From: Pycnopodia helianthoides
Taxonomy: Eukaryota > Echinodermata > Asteroidea > Forcipulatida > Asteriidae
Assembly: GCA_032158295.1 (NCBI GenBank)
Contig: CM063248.1
Location: 12,104,657-12,168,656, forward strand
Direction of reading: 5' to 3'
Length of the DNA stretch: 64,000 nt
The notes under the pieces were generated by a model. The model did not search any database and had not been told where the DNA came from. It was given only the letters and a program-made list of their open reading frames with translations. Shown in pieces: positions 35,226 to 46,493 of the stretch. The position numbers and the translations under genes are program-made. How positions within the stretch are numbered: position 1 is the first letter of the stretch; each line of letters opens with the position of its first letter.

Positions 35226-36929
35226 TTATTTGGTTAAGTGGCATGGCACCACCACAGCTTTGTACTCATTAGTCTTATGGGTGAGTATACTTCAATACTC
35301 AACAGAGTTGAAAGAAATTTGTCAGACCCTATGACTGCATTTGAACATCTTTTATTTACGATGAGGTAATAAACACTGCGGGGGTACTTTTAATCAGTTT
35401 AAATACACAAGACTTCAGGACTTGTCCAGTCCTGAGTTTACTGGCCCGACACTAAAATCACTGGCCTCGGGCCAGCCATGGTCCAGTGTAAATTTGGAGC
35501 CCTGATTAGTAGTGATAATTGTTCTTGCATGACAGGAACATGTCAATGATATACACTTTATATGATGAGTAAAGATTTCCATTGAGAAACACCTTTAGCT
35601 TAAAACCTATAAATAAATGTGAGGAATTTGTTCTTTTTTGGTATATTACTTGTATAAATGTTTGCTTTTCTCTATTTGAAATTCAAACAGCCTTGGTGTT
35701 CTGGCTGTCCGAAATCCATCTAAATACTTCACTCAACGGTAACTCTACTCAACACTCAAATGTTTGCACTCGAATAAAATTGGTATGCATGGCCTCCTGC
35801 TAAGAGTGGGCGATTTGAAGGTGTGATTGACAGATTTTAGATACAGTGCAGTTAGGTTTTTAGTTACATTTCAAAGGATTTACGGGCCCTCTACTTCACC
35901 ACAAATCCAAGAAATCTATGTAGGGAAGTGGGGGCCGGGGTCTCACATTTATCTAGAGCATGAAGCTCTTTGAACCTTCCAAGTATTGTATTTCAGACGA
36001 TTCACACACTTTCTAAAAATATTATCTACAAATGAAGAACTGTAGGCACTATTATGCAGCCAATGATCAGGCAGGAGTGCCATTTTTGTTTACAGGATGA
36101 AACCCCTGGATATCTTTTGTGTTAATCTTTTAAGGATAATGTACAGCTTGGATTGAAAACTAGACTGGAAGTTTCCCCTTTTGGGTTAAAAGATGAAGCC
36201 CCCACCCCCTCCCCGAAACCTCTGCAGTGCGTTACATTTCAGAGGATTTACAGACTCTCACCCCCTCCCCGAAACCTCTGCAGTGCGTTACATTTCAGAG
36301 GATTTACAGACTCTCTACATGCAGCTGTGAAGCCCTTGGGCAGTGCGTCTGGTTCTCCCCTCCATCTGAATAATGTAGCCCCCCTGAGCCGAGTCCTCAG
36401 TGCCACAGTTCAAAAGATTTCCTGATGCTCAACATCATCAGAAATCAAATATTGCATATAAATGTAGGGTGGCAGGCTCTTTGTCTACTCTTCATCTATA
36501 TGACCTATTAGCCATATAAAACCTCTTCATAATACATTCTACATTTCAGAGGATTTACGACCTACATCAACACAAATAACTACCCATTTGGATATTATAT
36601 GAACCTTTCCCCTTAGTAAATTCTTCTCTTGTTTCAAGCAACCCAACCCCCCCCCCCCGCCCCCTTAAAATCACGAAAAACTCAATGCCTACACTTGATA
36701 ACTATTATATATTTCTGGTTATGAAACCAAGGCTGCCTCATAAGTGAACTTAAACGCTGCAGCTCGCAAGCCTGAGGAAACCTGTAAACATGGGTGCTTG
36801 CTATGTGAACCAGACACACCAGGGTTAACCCTTACTCTTCCACAATAAGTGTTCTTTGCTCTTTTACATACATTACCAGTCATAGTACACGGGATCTACA
36901 GCTTAATGTCAAGATGCTTTACCATATAA
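35226..36929. other. Unassigned DNA with recurrent 'ACATTTCAGAGGATTTAC' words
   Basis: No gene. The word ACATTTCARAGGATTTAC recurs near 35868, 36233, 36289 and 36541, with a weaker relative near 37121. Two of these belong to a 56-bp tandem duplication (about 36203-36314, beginning CACCCCCTCCCCGAAACCTC). A C run lies at 36646-36658. Confidence 0.5.
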
Positions 36930-37045
36930 TTGCTTTCTTATAGGACACAAATGCCATGAACAGGACTCCAACCCACACTCTGCTGATCAGTAACACAAGA
37001 GTTCGAGTCAGGTGCTCATACTGTCATAACCTCTCAGCTAAAGAG
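36930..37045 (-). mobile_element. tRNA-headed SINE, diverged
   Basis: On the minus strand GTGTGGGTTGGAGTCCTGTT is a degenerate B box, followed by TGGCATTTGTGTCCTAT, as in the SINEs at 56.4 and 58.3 kb. The A-box half is decayed. The body downstream (36700-36930) is not confidently aligned. Confidence 0.45.
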
Positions 37046-37249
37046 GGGTGTGAATGTACAGCAATGGCATACAAACAGGTGGAAGTCTCCTCTAGGTTAA
37101 GGGACAAGGGTATAAACTGAACTTCAAAGATTTACAGACTCCTAAGCACCACCAAAAATGAAAAGTCAGAGGCGTCCCTCGATGGAAAGTTTATGTCCTT
37201 TAACACAAGCAGTTTTCTTGGCGAGTTAAATGCCCCTTTTTCAGGCTGT

Positions 37250-37400
37250 TATGCAGGCCTGAGGCTTTGTTTTTGAGAGGGCAAGGGCATCAATGCATTT
37301 TCTCCTTGGTAAAGGGCACCTCTATAAGGAAATAGTAAATTTCTATTGGAACATTTGAAGAGGCAACAAGGCAATGACTGGGGGCAATTGCCTCCGACAA
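37250..37400. repeat. Dispersed repeat, inverted copy at 56.96 kb
   Basis: GAGGCAACAAGGCAATGAC, AAGGGCACCTCTATAAGG and CATTTTCTCCTTGG have inverse counterparts at 56955-57075 (GGTCATTGCCTTGGTGCCCC). Copies are too diverged to define ends. Confidence 0.5.
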
Positions 37401-38135
37401 GTATCAGGCTTGGTTATGGCTAGGCCACTTGAGCTTATACTCATAAACACCTTTGCATTGGTTACACCACATCACATGGCCTGAAAAACAACCTTTGTGA
37501 AAGTTCCAATTATGACCAAAAACAAAGTTTGGGAAGTCAGCTTTGAACTTGTGCATGCCTTGAGTGCAGTCATTGTTTCTAGTGTTTCTAGAACTTTTAC
37601 TTGCAATTTCTAAATGAATAAAAATATCTTTGAACAAATCTTGAAATCTGTAAAACAAATTCCATTGGATTGTGATGGTGAAAAATCTGTATCCATTTTG
37701 TCCCAGCATTAATGACAACTGGAGAAATCACATGTCAAACCTTGCCTCTATATCTTGCGTGAGTAAAGCTAATTTCACACAAGCCTAATTGATGACAGTA
37801 ATGGAATACCAGCACACCTGGTGAAACTACACTTATATGTTTTTCGAACATAAAGTTGATAAACAAACCATGAGAGCCTCACTGCGTGGGAACTTTGCGC
37901 GTTATGCCATGCTTTCAACAGCCAATTTAATTCCATTGGATTATGATGCTGTGTCGGAATGACTGGCTGAGACTGAGGTCTATTACAGGTGTTTGTATTT
38001 GATGTAGTGGCATGTCGTGGCCGAGTGGTCAAGCGCACTGGACTCAAAATACACAAACAATACATCAAATGAAAGTCTGTGCTTTAACTGAGATCAATCA
38101 GCAGTTCAATTGAGTGTTTAGCGTGATGCCATGGT
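37401..38135. other. Unassigned DNA with a SINE head fragment
   Basis: A 104-codon minus frame (37404-37718) ends in a Cys/His-rich stretch (HKGCFSGHVMWCNQCKGVYE) that looks like a metal-binding motif, but I cannot place it in a family. At 37990-38045 the plus strand has GGCCGAGTGGTCAAGCGCAC followed by TGGACTCAAAAT, the A-box half of a Ser/Leu-tRNA-like SINE head, truncated before the B box. Confidence 0.4.
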
Positions 38136-38562
38136 ACTGCAATCAACAGTCCGTTTTTAATTAAAAAATCAGTACTCCGCCATTTAAAAAAAATTTTTAT
38201 CTCAAAATATTACAGGTGCCCCATCTACACCTAGCCAAAAAGCATGGTAAATGTCTTGTTACTATTCGGGGTCTTTTTCACCCCCAAAAAATCCATCAAT
38301 GACCAGCTCTCCCGAAATTCCCTGAGGAATTGTCGACCATTTTTCATCATTTGGGCTAATGGCCACTGCTAGGTAAATTGAACCATGTGGTATAAAATAT
38401 ACACAGAGACAAATATGGGCTCATTTAAAAAATAATTTGTGCTTTCATTTGTTTGATTTAGTCAAAAGGGTCTATATTTAAAGGTTTTGGGCCATTTGGA
38501 AGTGATTGGGTTCTCAGAAAAAATGAATTACACGCAAATACAAACGGACTGTGGATTGCAGT
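38136..38562. mobile_element. MITE-like element with 21-bp terminal inverted repeats
   Basis: Left end ACTGCAATCAACAGTCCGTT (plus T) and right end AAACGGACTGTGGATTGCAG (plus T) match in inverse at 20 of 21 positions. The 427-bp element is non-coding. No clear target duplication. Confidence 0.75.
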
Positions 38563-41427
38563 CCGTTGGCGTAAGCGTGTGAGTTTTTTTAATGGTTCAC
38601 GCAAGGTTTTAATCCCTTGATGGCAATATTAACAATTTAAAAACACCCGTAACTGTATCCTGAAACAAGCACGATCAGCGCTTAATGTGTACATTGCCTG
38701 TAAAACGCACTGTACATTAAATACGGTTGGTACATCACAGAGCCGTTGTGTCCCATGCAAGCGTTGCACCGACCTTTGGACCTTTCATTCATTCATTGGT
38801 TTATCAGGAAGCTACAAACAACTTCAAACTTGGGTAGCGCCCTCTTGTGTGGAGAGATTGACTGGCACAACGTTACCAAATTTTGTTCTTAGAAGTTGGT
38901 TCGCGTCGATGGGATCGTTAGGTATAGGAGAAGGGATTTTTGTTGGTACTGTTGAATGCAGATATGTAAACTGCCGTCAAGCATAAGGTTCCATTTCCAT
39001 ACTTAACTTGATATTTTCACATCTATCTGGACAATGATTGATCACCTAGGACTGTGACAACCTAACAACATAACCATGGCAATTTTACCTTGTTATAACC
39101 GAAACCTCCAGTGTTTGTTATGCAACAAACACATGTCTAGTTATTATTATTATTATTAGTCGCATACTTATTTTCTCAAAATTTATCCTCAACCATTAAA
39201 AAATAAAATAAAATGGAAATTTAATCAACCTTAATGAGAAAGGCTCCTTTGATTGAACCGCAATTATTTCTAACAAGATTGGGAAAGTACTTTATAAGTG
39301 ATTTTTTTGAAATAAGGTTACACTTGAACTGTTCTGTACATAGAAGTGCTATATTTGGCCCACTCATTGAGGTTTAGCCATATAATGAGCTCAATAGACA
39401 TTTACATGATGAGCAAGCATTACATGCAACCTGTAGACCTGAAAACAAATGACATCCACACATTGTTGGATCCTGAAATATAGTGTAGTTTTACCAACAT
39501 CCACACACAAAATGTTTACACCTAAAAAATCTTATCTAGAAAAGAAAGCATTTTCTCACTTGTGGTTATCCACACATTGTTGGATCCTGAAATATAGTGT
39601 AGTTTTACCAACATCCACACACAAAATGTTTACACCTGTTTGTGAGATCAACTGGGGTAGCTTTTTAAAAATCTTTGACAACAGCACGGCATTATATTGC
39701 TGTGAATTGTTAATGACTTCATGATGACGTCAATTTGTTTTCAAAGCAGTTATGAGGTACCAAGCCTGTTTAAAAAAGAATTTTGATTAAAGCGTGTTTT
39801 TGTTAGCAATTGATGACTTAAAGGGGCAAAAAACCCCCAAATCATATAAAATCGTGTGATTACGTCATCATAACGCCATTACAAATTTAACAAGAACTTT
39901 CCATTATCTAACGACTCGTCAAATTTCAAAGTAATCAGACCTATACTTTTGGAGATATACGACTCCAAAAAGTGCACCTTTAATGTCACGTCACGTGACC
40001 CCTGATAATCAATCTTAAACTTCATACATATGTTGGTTGTTTGACAGTGATCATATGTATTAATTTTGAAGCGATTACAAAAAAACTTCGCCACACATCT
40101 TCTTAAAGTGCATTTTAACAGTTTTCCAATTGCCACTAGAGGGCGCTCTTGTATAATATGACGTCATTGGTATTTGTTTTTGAAAGTACACTCTGGCCGC
40201 ACACTAACATGGTTAAAAGCAACTTCATATCTTTTGCCACTTTTGAATTACGAGGGCACTTCCGGTTTTGATCGGTAGGAGAGGTCAAGCACACGGAATA
40301 AAATGAAGCCCTAATTCATCCCTACTTAATCTCGCAAACAGAATCCTATGGTCTGTTGTGGCTTTTTTGATATGCATTTTCAAATATTTAAAATATAAAT
40401 CTTTAAGATGACGTCACGTGACAGGTGATGACATCATCATGACGGATTTCTTTTAGGACCTTCCTTGCACCAATGCCATTCATCACTGAAAGTTTTATTG
40501 CAATTGCTTATCGGGAACTAGGCAAAACAGCGCTTAGAACGCGACGTGCGTTATTTGAATGACTTCTGGGTGTCTAAAACGAAAAAACTTTAACGAAAAC
40601 AAGAGCTGTTTCGCAGCGCTACGCTACGGAACAGCTAACAATGTTTTGGTAAATTTTTGATCAAATTCACAAAAATCATCAAGGTAAAACCATTTAAAAT
40701 GCTCCAGAATGCACAGCAGGGCTTATTAGGGCTTTGAAAACTAAGAAAAACACCAAAGTAGAAAACACTCAGAGGACCTCTTTTCATTTCAGTGGGCTTG
40801 GCCAAACTTCCAAAGTTTGGGTCCAGAATGCCCCACAGTAATGAAAATTCCTGGGAAGAACCCCGAGTTCTCTTCTCGCCGATATATTATTTGTCTTTCT
40901 CGTAGCAATCTTCAGTAGTGCGTTGTAGCTTTGGAAAATTAACTTTACAAGTCTCATTATTTTGAGGACTTTTAACAAAACCAAATTTCGCTTTTGTGTA
41001 CAAAACCAAAGGGGACTCCACTAATAAAAGCCAAGTCCAAACAATAGGAGAACAAAGAGAAGACCTTGATTTACGGGGTTGACAAACGTGTGTGTATGTG
41101 CCAGTCATTTCTTGCCTCAGTAGTACATGTATGCCTGTATGCTGTCGTTGTGGTTGTTCTTGGTTTTTGTTTGTTTTGGGGGGGAAACATTGAGTGTAAA
41201 GTGCTTAACAGACACCAGTGTATAAAGGATAAAATCAAAATTTGTTCAATTTCCAGGTCCTGTCTAACATCTTGAGGTTATCCTTTCTTATGGTCTTCCC
41301 AAAGTCCTAATGCCTATAACAGTTTTGAAGATCACAACTAAAATACACAATCTGATAGTTTTGATGATTCAAATAAAAATATAGTCCTGATATTTATCTG
41401 TTAATCTGTTAATACTTCAATACTCAC
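38563..41427. other. Unassigned DNA with a 70-bp direct repeat
   Basis: No gene recognised. A 70-bp block (ATCCACACATTGTTGGATCC to AATGTTTACACCT) occurs at 39454-39523 and again, apparently identical, at 39568-39637. From 39815 to 40560 the sequence has the look of an old repeat (many TGACGTCA/CACGTGAC words), with no second copy here to prove it. A hairpin, AGCTGTT..AACAGCT, lies at 40603-40636. Confidence 0.45.
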
Positions 41428-41496
41428 ACATTTTGAGGAGAAGTCTTTCCGGTCGCTGGTCGGCCGACCTCCGATCCCGTTCCATCCAAACCAATC
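41428..41496 (-). CDS. Candidate internal exon, 69 nt
   Basis: Minus strand: acceptor CTGATTTTCAG|GATTGG and donor AAATGT|GTGAGT bound a GC-rich 69-nt segment in AT-rich DNA. Two frames are open. One continues in phase from the candidate exons at 44877 and 45062 (IGLDGTGSEVGRPATGKTSP). Another reads DWFGWNGIGGRPTSDRKDF. A third phase-compatible chain also exists, so the reading frame is not settled. The protein is not recognised. Splice-site quality and base composition are the only support. Confidence 0.4.
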
Positions 41497-41812
41497 CTGA
41501 AAATCAGAATTTAAAGTTTATTTTCAATTGACTATATACACCTGCCACCGGTGTTTAAAATCAGCCATACTGTAATCAACATCTGCCTGTGTGTGTTTAT
41601 TTTCTGTCCGCTAATGTTTAAGATAAGGGTTCCAGAACTCAGAATTGATATCTATCATTAATTACAATGATTAATAAGTCAGCTAAATAAAGGGACGCTT
41701 CATTGGTTTGTGATTCGCTTTGATATAAATGCATTGAGTTTAAAGCACTGAGATATAACTGCAGAAAGGTTATATTATTTTAGATCAATCACTGTGTGCT
41801 GGACGTTTCTTA
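41497..41812. other. Unassigned DNA (intron-like)
   Basis: AT-rich sequence between the exon candidate and the MITE. Nothing recognised. Confidence 0.4.
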
Positions 41813-42935
41813 AAGAGGGGGTTCCAAAGTCGAAATCAGTTTTGTGATGCACTCATTTTCCAGTAGATGGGGTCCTTATGGAAGTGTGAAAAAGTCTTTC
41901 ATCTCATGTTAAAACGGTGTAAAATGCCATTGCGTTTGATACCCTTCCAGTGCGAATTTTGTCAACACCCTAAAACATCCAATGACATCTCATTTCAAAT
42001 ACATGAGTCTGCACTGGTAATTTTTTTAGTTAATTCCTGACTTTTGATGATATTCAATCAAAACGGCATAGAATTTGACCTGTCGACTCTCTGGAAGGTA
42101 CAGACCTATTTGTGGTTGATATCCAACGATGTCATGTTTCAAATTTTGCTCTGAAAGAGTACCAAATCAAATGAGATTTTAAACCATTTTAATGTGAGGT
42201 TTGTAATTTTTTTGTGACTTTCGTAAGGACTCTATCTGTTGGAAAATGAGTGCATCACAACACTGTCAACTCGGTCCGAGTCAACTCGGTCCGAGGTCAA
42301 CTCAGTCCGAAGTCAACTCGGTCCGAGGTAATCTCGGTCCGAGGTTAACTCGGTCCGAGGTAAACTCGGCCGAAGTCAACTCTCCCGTATTATTCAATGG
42401 CCATAGTTCCCGTCTCGTTTGTTTTCAGTTGTCGGACGGACTACAGCCCTTCTATGTTTTTGTGGGAGACTTTTGCAAGTGAAGGTTGGTGAAGGAAATT
42501 ATGCCATACCGAAGGCACTGTTGGGGAAGAGCTTTGTATAGGATACTTGCACTAATTGGAATTATTGAACTAAATAAACTCAAGAAGAAGACTTTTGCTC
42601 TTGAGGGATTTTATTTAATTTCAAATGGTAATTTTCTTAGTTATGAGAAAGTTACAAGCCTTCATTTCAGGTTTTGTTTCGAAACACCATTATCTGTATC
42701 GTTCAGAGAAAAAAATATGAACACCGTGTCGTGCAGTTTAGGCTAACTTCGACTTCACTTCTTACCGAGTTGACTTCGGACCGAGTTGACATGGGACCCG
42801 AAGTTGACTACGGACTCGGACCGAGTTGACTTCGGACCCGAGTTGACTCGGACCCGAGTTGACTTCGGACCAAGGTTTGGACCTGAACCCCTCAACCCCA
42901 CTGAAATAGACATTAAAGCCCCTCTTTAAACTGTT
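41813..42935. mobile_element. MITE-like element split by an inverted 'TCGGTCCGAG' array
   Basis: Left arm (41813-41885, CTTAAAGAGGGGGTTCCAAA) is matched in inverse by 42220-42262 (GTAAGGACTCTATCTG, GGAAAATGAGTGCATCACAA). Only further on, at 42915-42935, comes the terminal CCCCTCTTTAA. Between these two right-arm pieces lies an array of AACTCGGTCCGAGGTC (42264-42385), about 360 bp of unique sequence, and the same repeat inverted (GACTTCGGACCGAGTTGAC, 42746-42870). The family copy at 3550-3945 lacks the array. A short frame at 42486-42746 within the unique part is unrecognised. Confidence 0.6.
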
Positions 42936-42986
42936 TTGTATTAATTTTTTTCATTTTTAAAATGGGGAGTACAATGGTTACTGCTT

Positions 42987-43271
42987 ATTGAAGGCAGGAT
43001 ATACTTTTGGTGATTGTCAAAGAATAGTGTCCTCACTTGGTGTATCCCAACACACGCATAAATTAACAAGCCTGTGAAAATTTGGGCTCAATTGGTCATC
43101 AAAGTTGCTTCATGCCTGAAGCCTTTCTCAGATTCAAATATTTTAGTGAGAAATTAACTCTGTTCTAAAAACTGCATTACTTCAGAGGGAGTCGTTTCTC
43201 ACAATGTTTTATTTATTTACGGTTTATTTATTTACGGTAATGTAATTACCAAAAGTATCCACTGCCTTTAT
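42987..43271. mobile_element. MITE, 'AAGGCAGTGGATACTTTTGG' family
   Basis: Left TTGAAGGCAGGATATACTTT and right AAAAGTATCCACTGCCTTTA are inverted relatives. The interior is shared with 12408-12730 (GTGAAAATTTGGGCTCAATT, TGCCTGAAGCCTTTCTC, GTGAGAAATTAACTC). A 12-bp word, TTTATTTACGG, is duplicated near the right end. Confidence 0.8.
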
Positions 43272-43639
43272 ACATGATGCATTATTAACGCCAAATTCAT
43301 AAGAGATCAATTTTTTGAGTGTACCCCTTTCAGTCAGGCATCAGACAGTTTTGGCAATTGAAAAAAACAACCCAATTAATTAAATGTAGATACCACTGTG
43401 TTTGGGAAGGGTACAGTCATTCATTAACTCTCTATCAACACAGTCTCCTACATACACCAACCTTTTATTATTATTTTGTTACTACTCTTTTTTCAGAACC
43501 AACACTACTCAAAGAGATTTAACATGGCATCACCGCAAACCTCTCCTGTTATACTTTCACCATGCAAAGCTTTAAAGCCTACCTCTTACTACTCTTAATT
43601 ATTCTTTTTTTTACCCTACACTAATGAGTATACTTGCAC
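43272..43639. other. Unassigned DNA
   Basis: No gene recognised; one short frame without motifs. Confidence 0.4.
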
Positions 43640-43840
43640 CACCCCCCCCCCCCGCCCCACCCGAGTCCTGTGGAGAACAAATCATCCACAGGAATACTAT
43701 ATACATTACTGTGTGCACTGTCGGGTGCTGCAGAAAAATACTGCTCTGATAAGATTGGAACCCACGACCACCGCCATTCTAGAGCAGATGTCTTACCACT
43801 AGACCACAGAGCATGCTCAGTGACAAGTGGCCAGTTCAAA
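43640..43840 (-). mobile_element. tRNA-headed SINE copy 1
   Basis: Minus strand: GTGGTCTAGTGGTAAGAC is a good A box (Gly/Glu-tRNA-like) and GTGGGTTCCAATC a B box, about 35 nt apart. The body ends with AGTATTCCTGTGGATGA and an ACAGGACTCGGG word, then a C/G run at 43640-43653. The head would not fold as a functional tRNA, as the stems are mismatched. Confidence 0.6.
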
Positions 43841-43904
43841 TCCTGTGAGCAGCAGGTACCCCAACAAGCTTTGCAGTTATGTAGGCTTTGGGGATAAGGA
43901 ATTA

Positions 43905-44045
43905 TATCTTTTACCCTGCACCGATGTGCAATAAGCTCTGAATACTCCTAGCTTTCCCCGTGTCCTGTAAAAAAAAAAAAAAAATCCACAGGCATACTAC
44001 TCGTGCGTGATTCGAACCAACAACCCACAACCTTTCTTTAAGAAG
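43905..44045 (-). mobile_element. tRNA-headed SINE copy 2
   Basis: Minus strand: GTTGGTTCGAATCACGC is a B box followed by AGTAGTATGCCTGTGGAT, a 16-bp T run, and ACAGGACACGGGGAAAGC. This matches the body of copy 1 in order. The A-box half is poorly preserved. The two copies lie within 400 bp in the same orientation. Confidence 0.5.
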
Positions 44046-44876
44046 CAAACATTGAACTAGTTACCTACATTAGTAACTTGCTTCTGCAAGGAATGTTTTC
44101 CAGCTATATTAAATTTTTCTGTTTTAAGCAAGACAAACCTGACAAATTACTTAAAATTGCCTTTTTTTCAAACCCTAAGTTTGGTATACAAAGGTTAAAG
44201 CCATCAGTGAATTGATCTGCTTGGTCTTACGCATTGAGGCCACAACCCAATCAGAGTATTTACCCTGTGGTAAATACAGCATCTTGCCATTTAGAAGTTT
44301 GTTATTTATAGGCAATGCATCAGCTGAACATACACCTGTTCTGACGCCCTTTTTATATTTTTTCCCCAATTCATTTAATTTTAAATAATGCTATGGCTCA
44401 TGATGTATAAACCTTTACCATGCTGCTACCATCTTGCACATGTTCCTTGTATCCAATAACAGTACTGACTGCTAATATTCACCTTGCAGAAGGGAAACAG
44501 ACTTTTTCTCCTTCCAGTCAATGGTTACATTGATTTGAATGAGAGAAAAATAAAGATGGTCACACCATGATAAAGGTCTATCACAGGTGAGTTCAGTGGA
44601 ATGCTTGTGCCACCACAACAGGATATACCTGTATGGTAGTAATGAAATTCAGACAATTCCTTTAATTAAAGATCCTTATGTTCCACCAGTGACATCACAT
44701 CATTCATTTACATGGCCTATTTTGGGGCATTCCAAGAGAACATTATTTTAAATGATTTCTGTTTTACAAATATAAAAAGAGCACATCGTAACAGGTATAT
44801 TTTCAGCTGATTCTTTATTGATTAGGTACGTGGCATATGGACGAGGTAGTACGGCATGTATCCTTTAAATAATTAC
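44046..44876. other. Unassigned DNA (intron-like)
   Basis: No gene recognised. Confidence 0.4.
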
Positions 44877-44928
44877 CTGGGGCTGAGTCTGTATTGATGC
44901 AACTTGTTATTGGGGAAACTTCCACCAG
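44877..44928 (-). CDS. Candidate internal exon, 52 nt
   Basis: Minus strand: acceptor TTTGTTTTTACAG|CTGGTGG and donor CCCCAG|GTAATT are both close to consensus. In the frame compatible with the neighbours it reads GGSFPNNKLHQYRLSP, with 2 nt left over at each end, joining to 41496 as AG|G. A second frame (LVEVSPITSCINTDSAP) is also open. Product unknown; Ser/Pro/Gly content suggests a disordered region. Being short, it could be fortuitous. Confidence 0.4.
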
Positions 44929-45061
44929 CTGTAAAAACAAAGTTAACAAGAAAATCTCCACAAGTTATAGTAATTCATGAAAACAATATAAATGTACGCT
45001 CTCTATTAGATCTCATTCAAGTACTTTAATTTGCTGATGATAAGTAACGATGTTTATTTAC

Positions 45062-45071
45062 CTGATCCAGA
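45062..45071 (-). CDS. Candidate 10-nt microexon
   Basis: Minus strand: TTTATTTTCCAG|TCTGGATCAG|GTAAATAAAC. Both splice sites are strong, and the 10 nt keep frame with the 52-nt candidate downstream (Ser-Gly-Ser, then a split Ala codon). Microexons of this size are known in neuronal transcripts of animals. A chance arrangement cannot be excluded from sequence alone. Confidence 0.25.
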
Positions 45072-45584
45072 CTGGAAAATAAACACACATTAATCTCCGC
45101 ACTTCATCAAGAAATAATCATAAATCAACTTGCACAAGAGCCTCTTCATTAATTAATCATAAATTCATCAAACTAAGGTTTTCCCCGCAAAACCCAATGG
45201 ACCATCAGTTGTTATTGAAAGAGCAGGCCAAGAACAAAGTTTTCACAGCCATTCATCGCACACGATGACAAGCTAAAGTGGAATGGATCTGACAACACGC
45301 TTAAAAATATCACCCGACAAGTAATGTTATCCTGCCATTTCTGCAAGATGCGTGTCTGTTTCAGTGACATTTTCACTTGTTATTCAAAAAGTGTGTTTCT
45401 TGTAAATGTTGCAAGAAATGCCTAAATTCAATCCTCAAAAAAAGAGAGTTTAGATTGGAACACTTGGTGATTGGCCGAGGGTGCACAGGATTTTGTCATA
45501 GTTTTTCACTAGAAATCTATATCTTACCAAGGTAGACTGTGTCCCTTCAAGGGGCTTATTAAAGAGTAACAAATATAAGACGTT
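45072..45584. other. Unassigned DNA
   Basis: Nothing recognised. Confidence 0.4.
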
Positions 45585-45880
45585 AAAGGTAGTGCCATAG
45601 ACTGGCTAAGTACTCCGAAAATTAATGACCGTAAAAATGAGTAAGTAGCACTACAGCTGTTGGTAGTATAAACTATTTTGAGAAAGGATTCCCTTCGAAG
45701 TAATATGGTTTGGATAATTTCTCATCCAAAAACATTGGAATCTGAGAAACGATTCATCATGTGCATGCATGAACTGTTTATCAGAATTTTGGATGAATTT
45801 CTCATGAATGCTTCGGCAAGAGATGCGGTTGGTACCTGCTGTCACCTCGCTGAACATGGATAAATTTGGCGTTCTTGTGA
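45585..45880. mobile_element. Palindromic MITE-like element (relative at 7.4 kb)
   Basis: Begins TTAAAGGTAGTGCCATAGAC and shares with the 7421-7735 copy (inverted) ACTCCGAAAATTAATGACC, GAGAAAGGATTCCCTTC, and the core GAATCTGAGAAACGATTCAT. Here the core palindrome is decayed (GCATGAACTGTTTATCAGA). Short frames on both strands cross it, without meaning. Confidence 0.6.
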
Positions 45881-46294
45881 AAATACCGTTACAGTTTTTT
45901 GCAAGTAGACACTGCATTCAGCTGAAACTTTCACATGTGACTTTCGTATCTTTTTTAAAAGTCTGCCTACAAATCAGGATTACGTTGACAAAAACCACTT
46001 TATGACACTATCTTTAATTCTCTCTACAAAACCCCAAGAACTATAAAGGTCTAATTTTACAGGTAAAGAAAATCTAATAATCTAAAGGGTTGAGTCATCA
46101 GGCCATTACCACTTCATGTTAACAGATTTCAGTTTAACTTTTAAACTATGTTTTAGGTTTGGCAAACTTTGAATTGACCACAGCAAATCTTGAGAGTTGC
46201 AGTGGCTATCCCTTGCCTCGCCGTGGTTTACCGTGGTGCCTTTTGTACAGTTCCAATAGTAACATGATTCACATATTCCTCAAAGTGTTTCTTA
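45881..46294. other. Unassigned DNA
   Basis: Nothing recognised. Confidence 0.4.
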
Positions 46295-46493
46295 CCAGGG
46301 TCCAATTTCATAGAGCTGCTTAAGCAGAAAAAATTGCTTAACATTTTTCTGCTAAGCAGAAATGAGCAGGATACCAGTCACAAATTGTACATGTGGCATG
46401 GCAGTTTGGCTGGTAATCTTATTGTGGTAAGCATTATTTTGTCGTACTTAGCTACTTTTTGTGCTTAAGCAGCTCTATGAAATTGGGCCCAGG
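46295..46493. mobile_element. Full-length MITE, 'GGGCCCAATTTCATAGAGC' family
   Basis: Terminal inverted repeats GGTCCAATTTCATAGAGCTG (left) and CAGCTCTATGAAATTGGGCC (right) extend about 30 bp with one or two mismatches. Interior AAATGAGCAGGATACCAGTC, AATTGTACATGTGGCATGG and TTTGGCTGGTAATCTTATTG recur in the fragments at 17692, 30090 and 57415. Length about 200 bp, non-coding. Confidence 0.85.

Noticed and set aside
37404..37718. Zinc-finger-like protein (Cys/His-rich C-terminus)
   Set aside because: The cysteine and histidine spacing fits no family that I can name, and neither splice signals nor a second copy support it.
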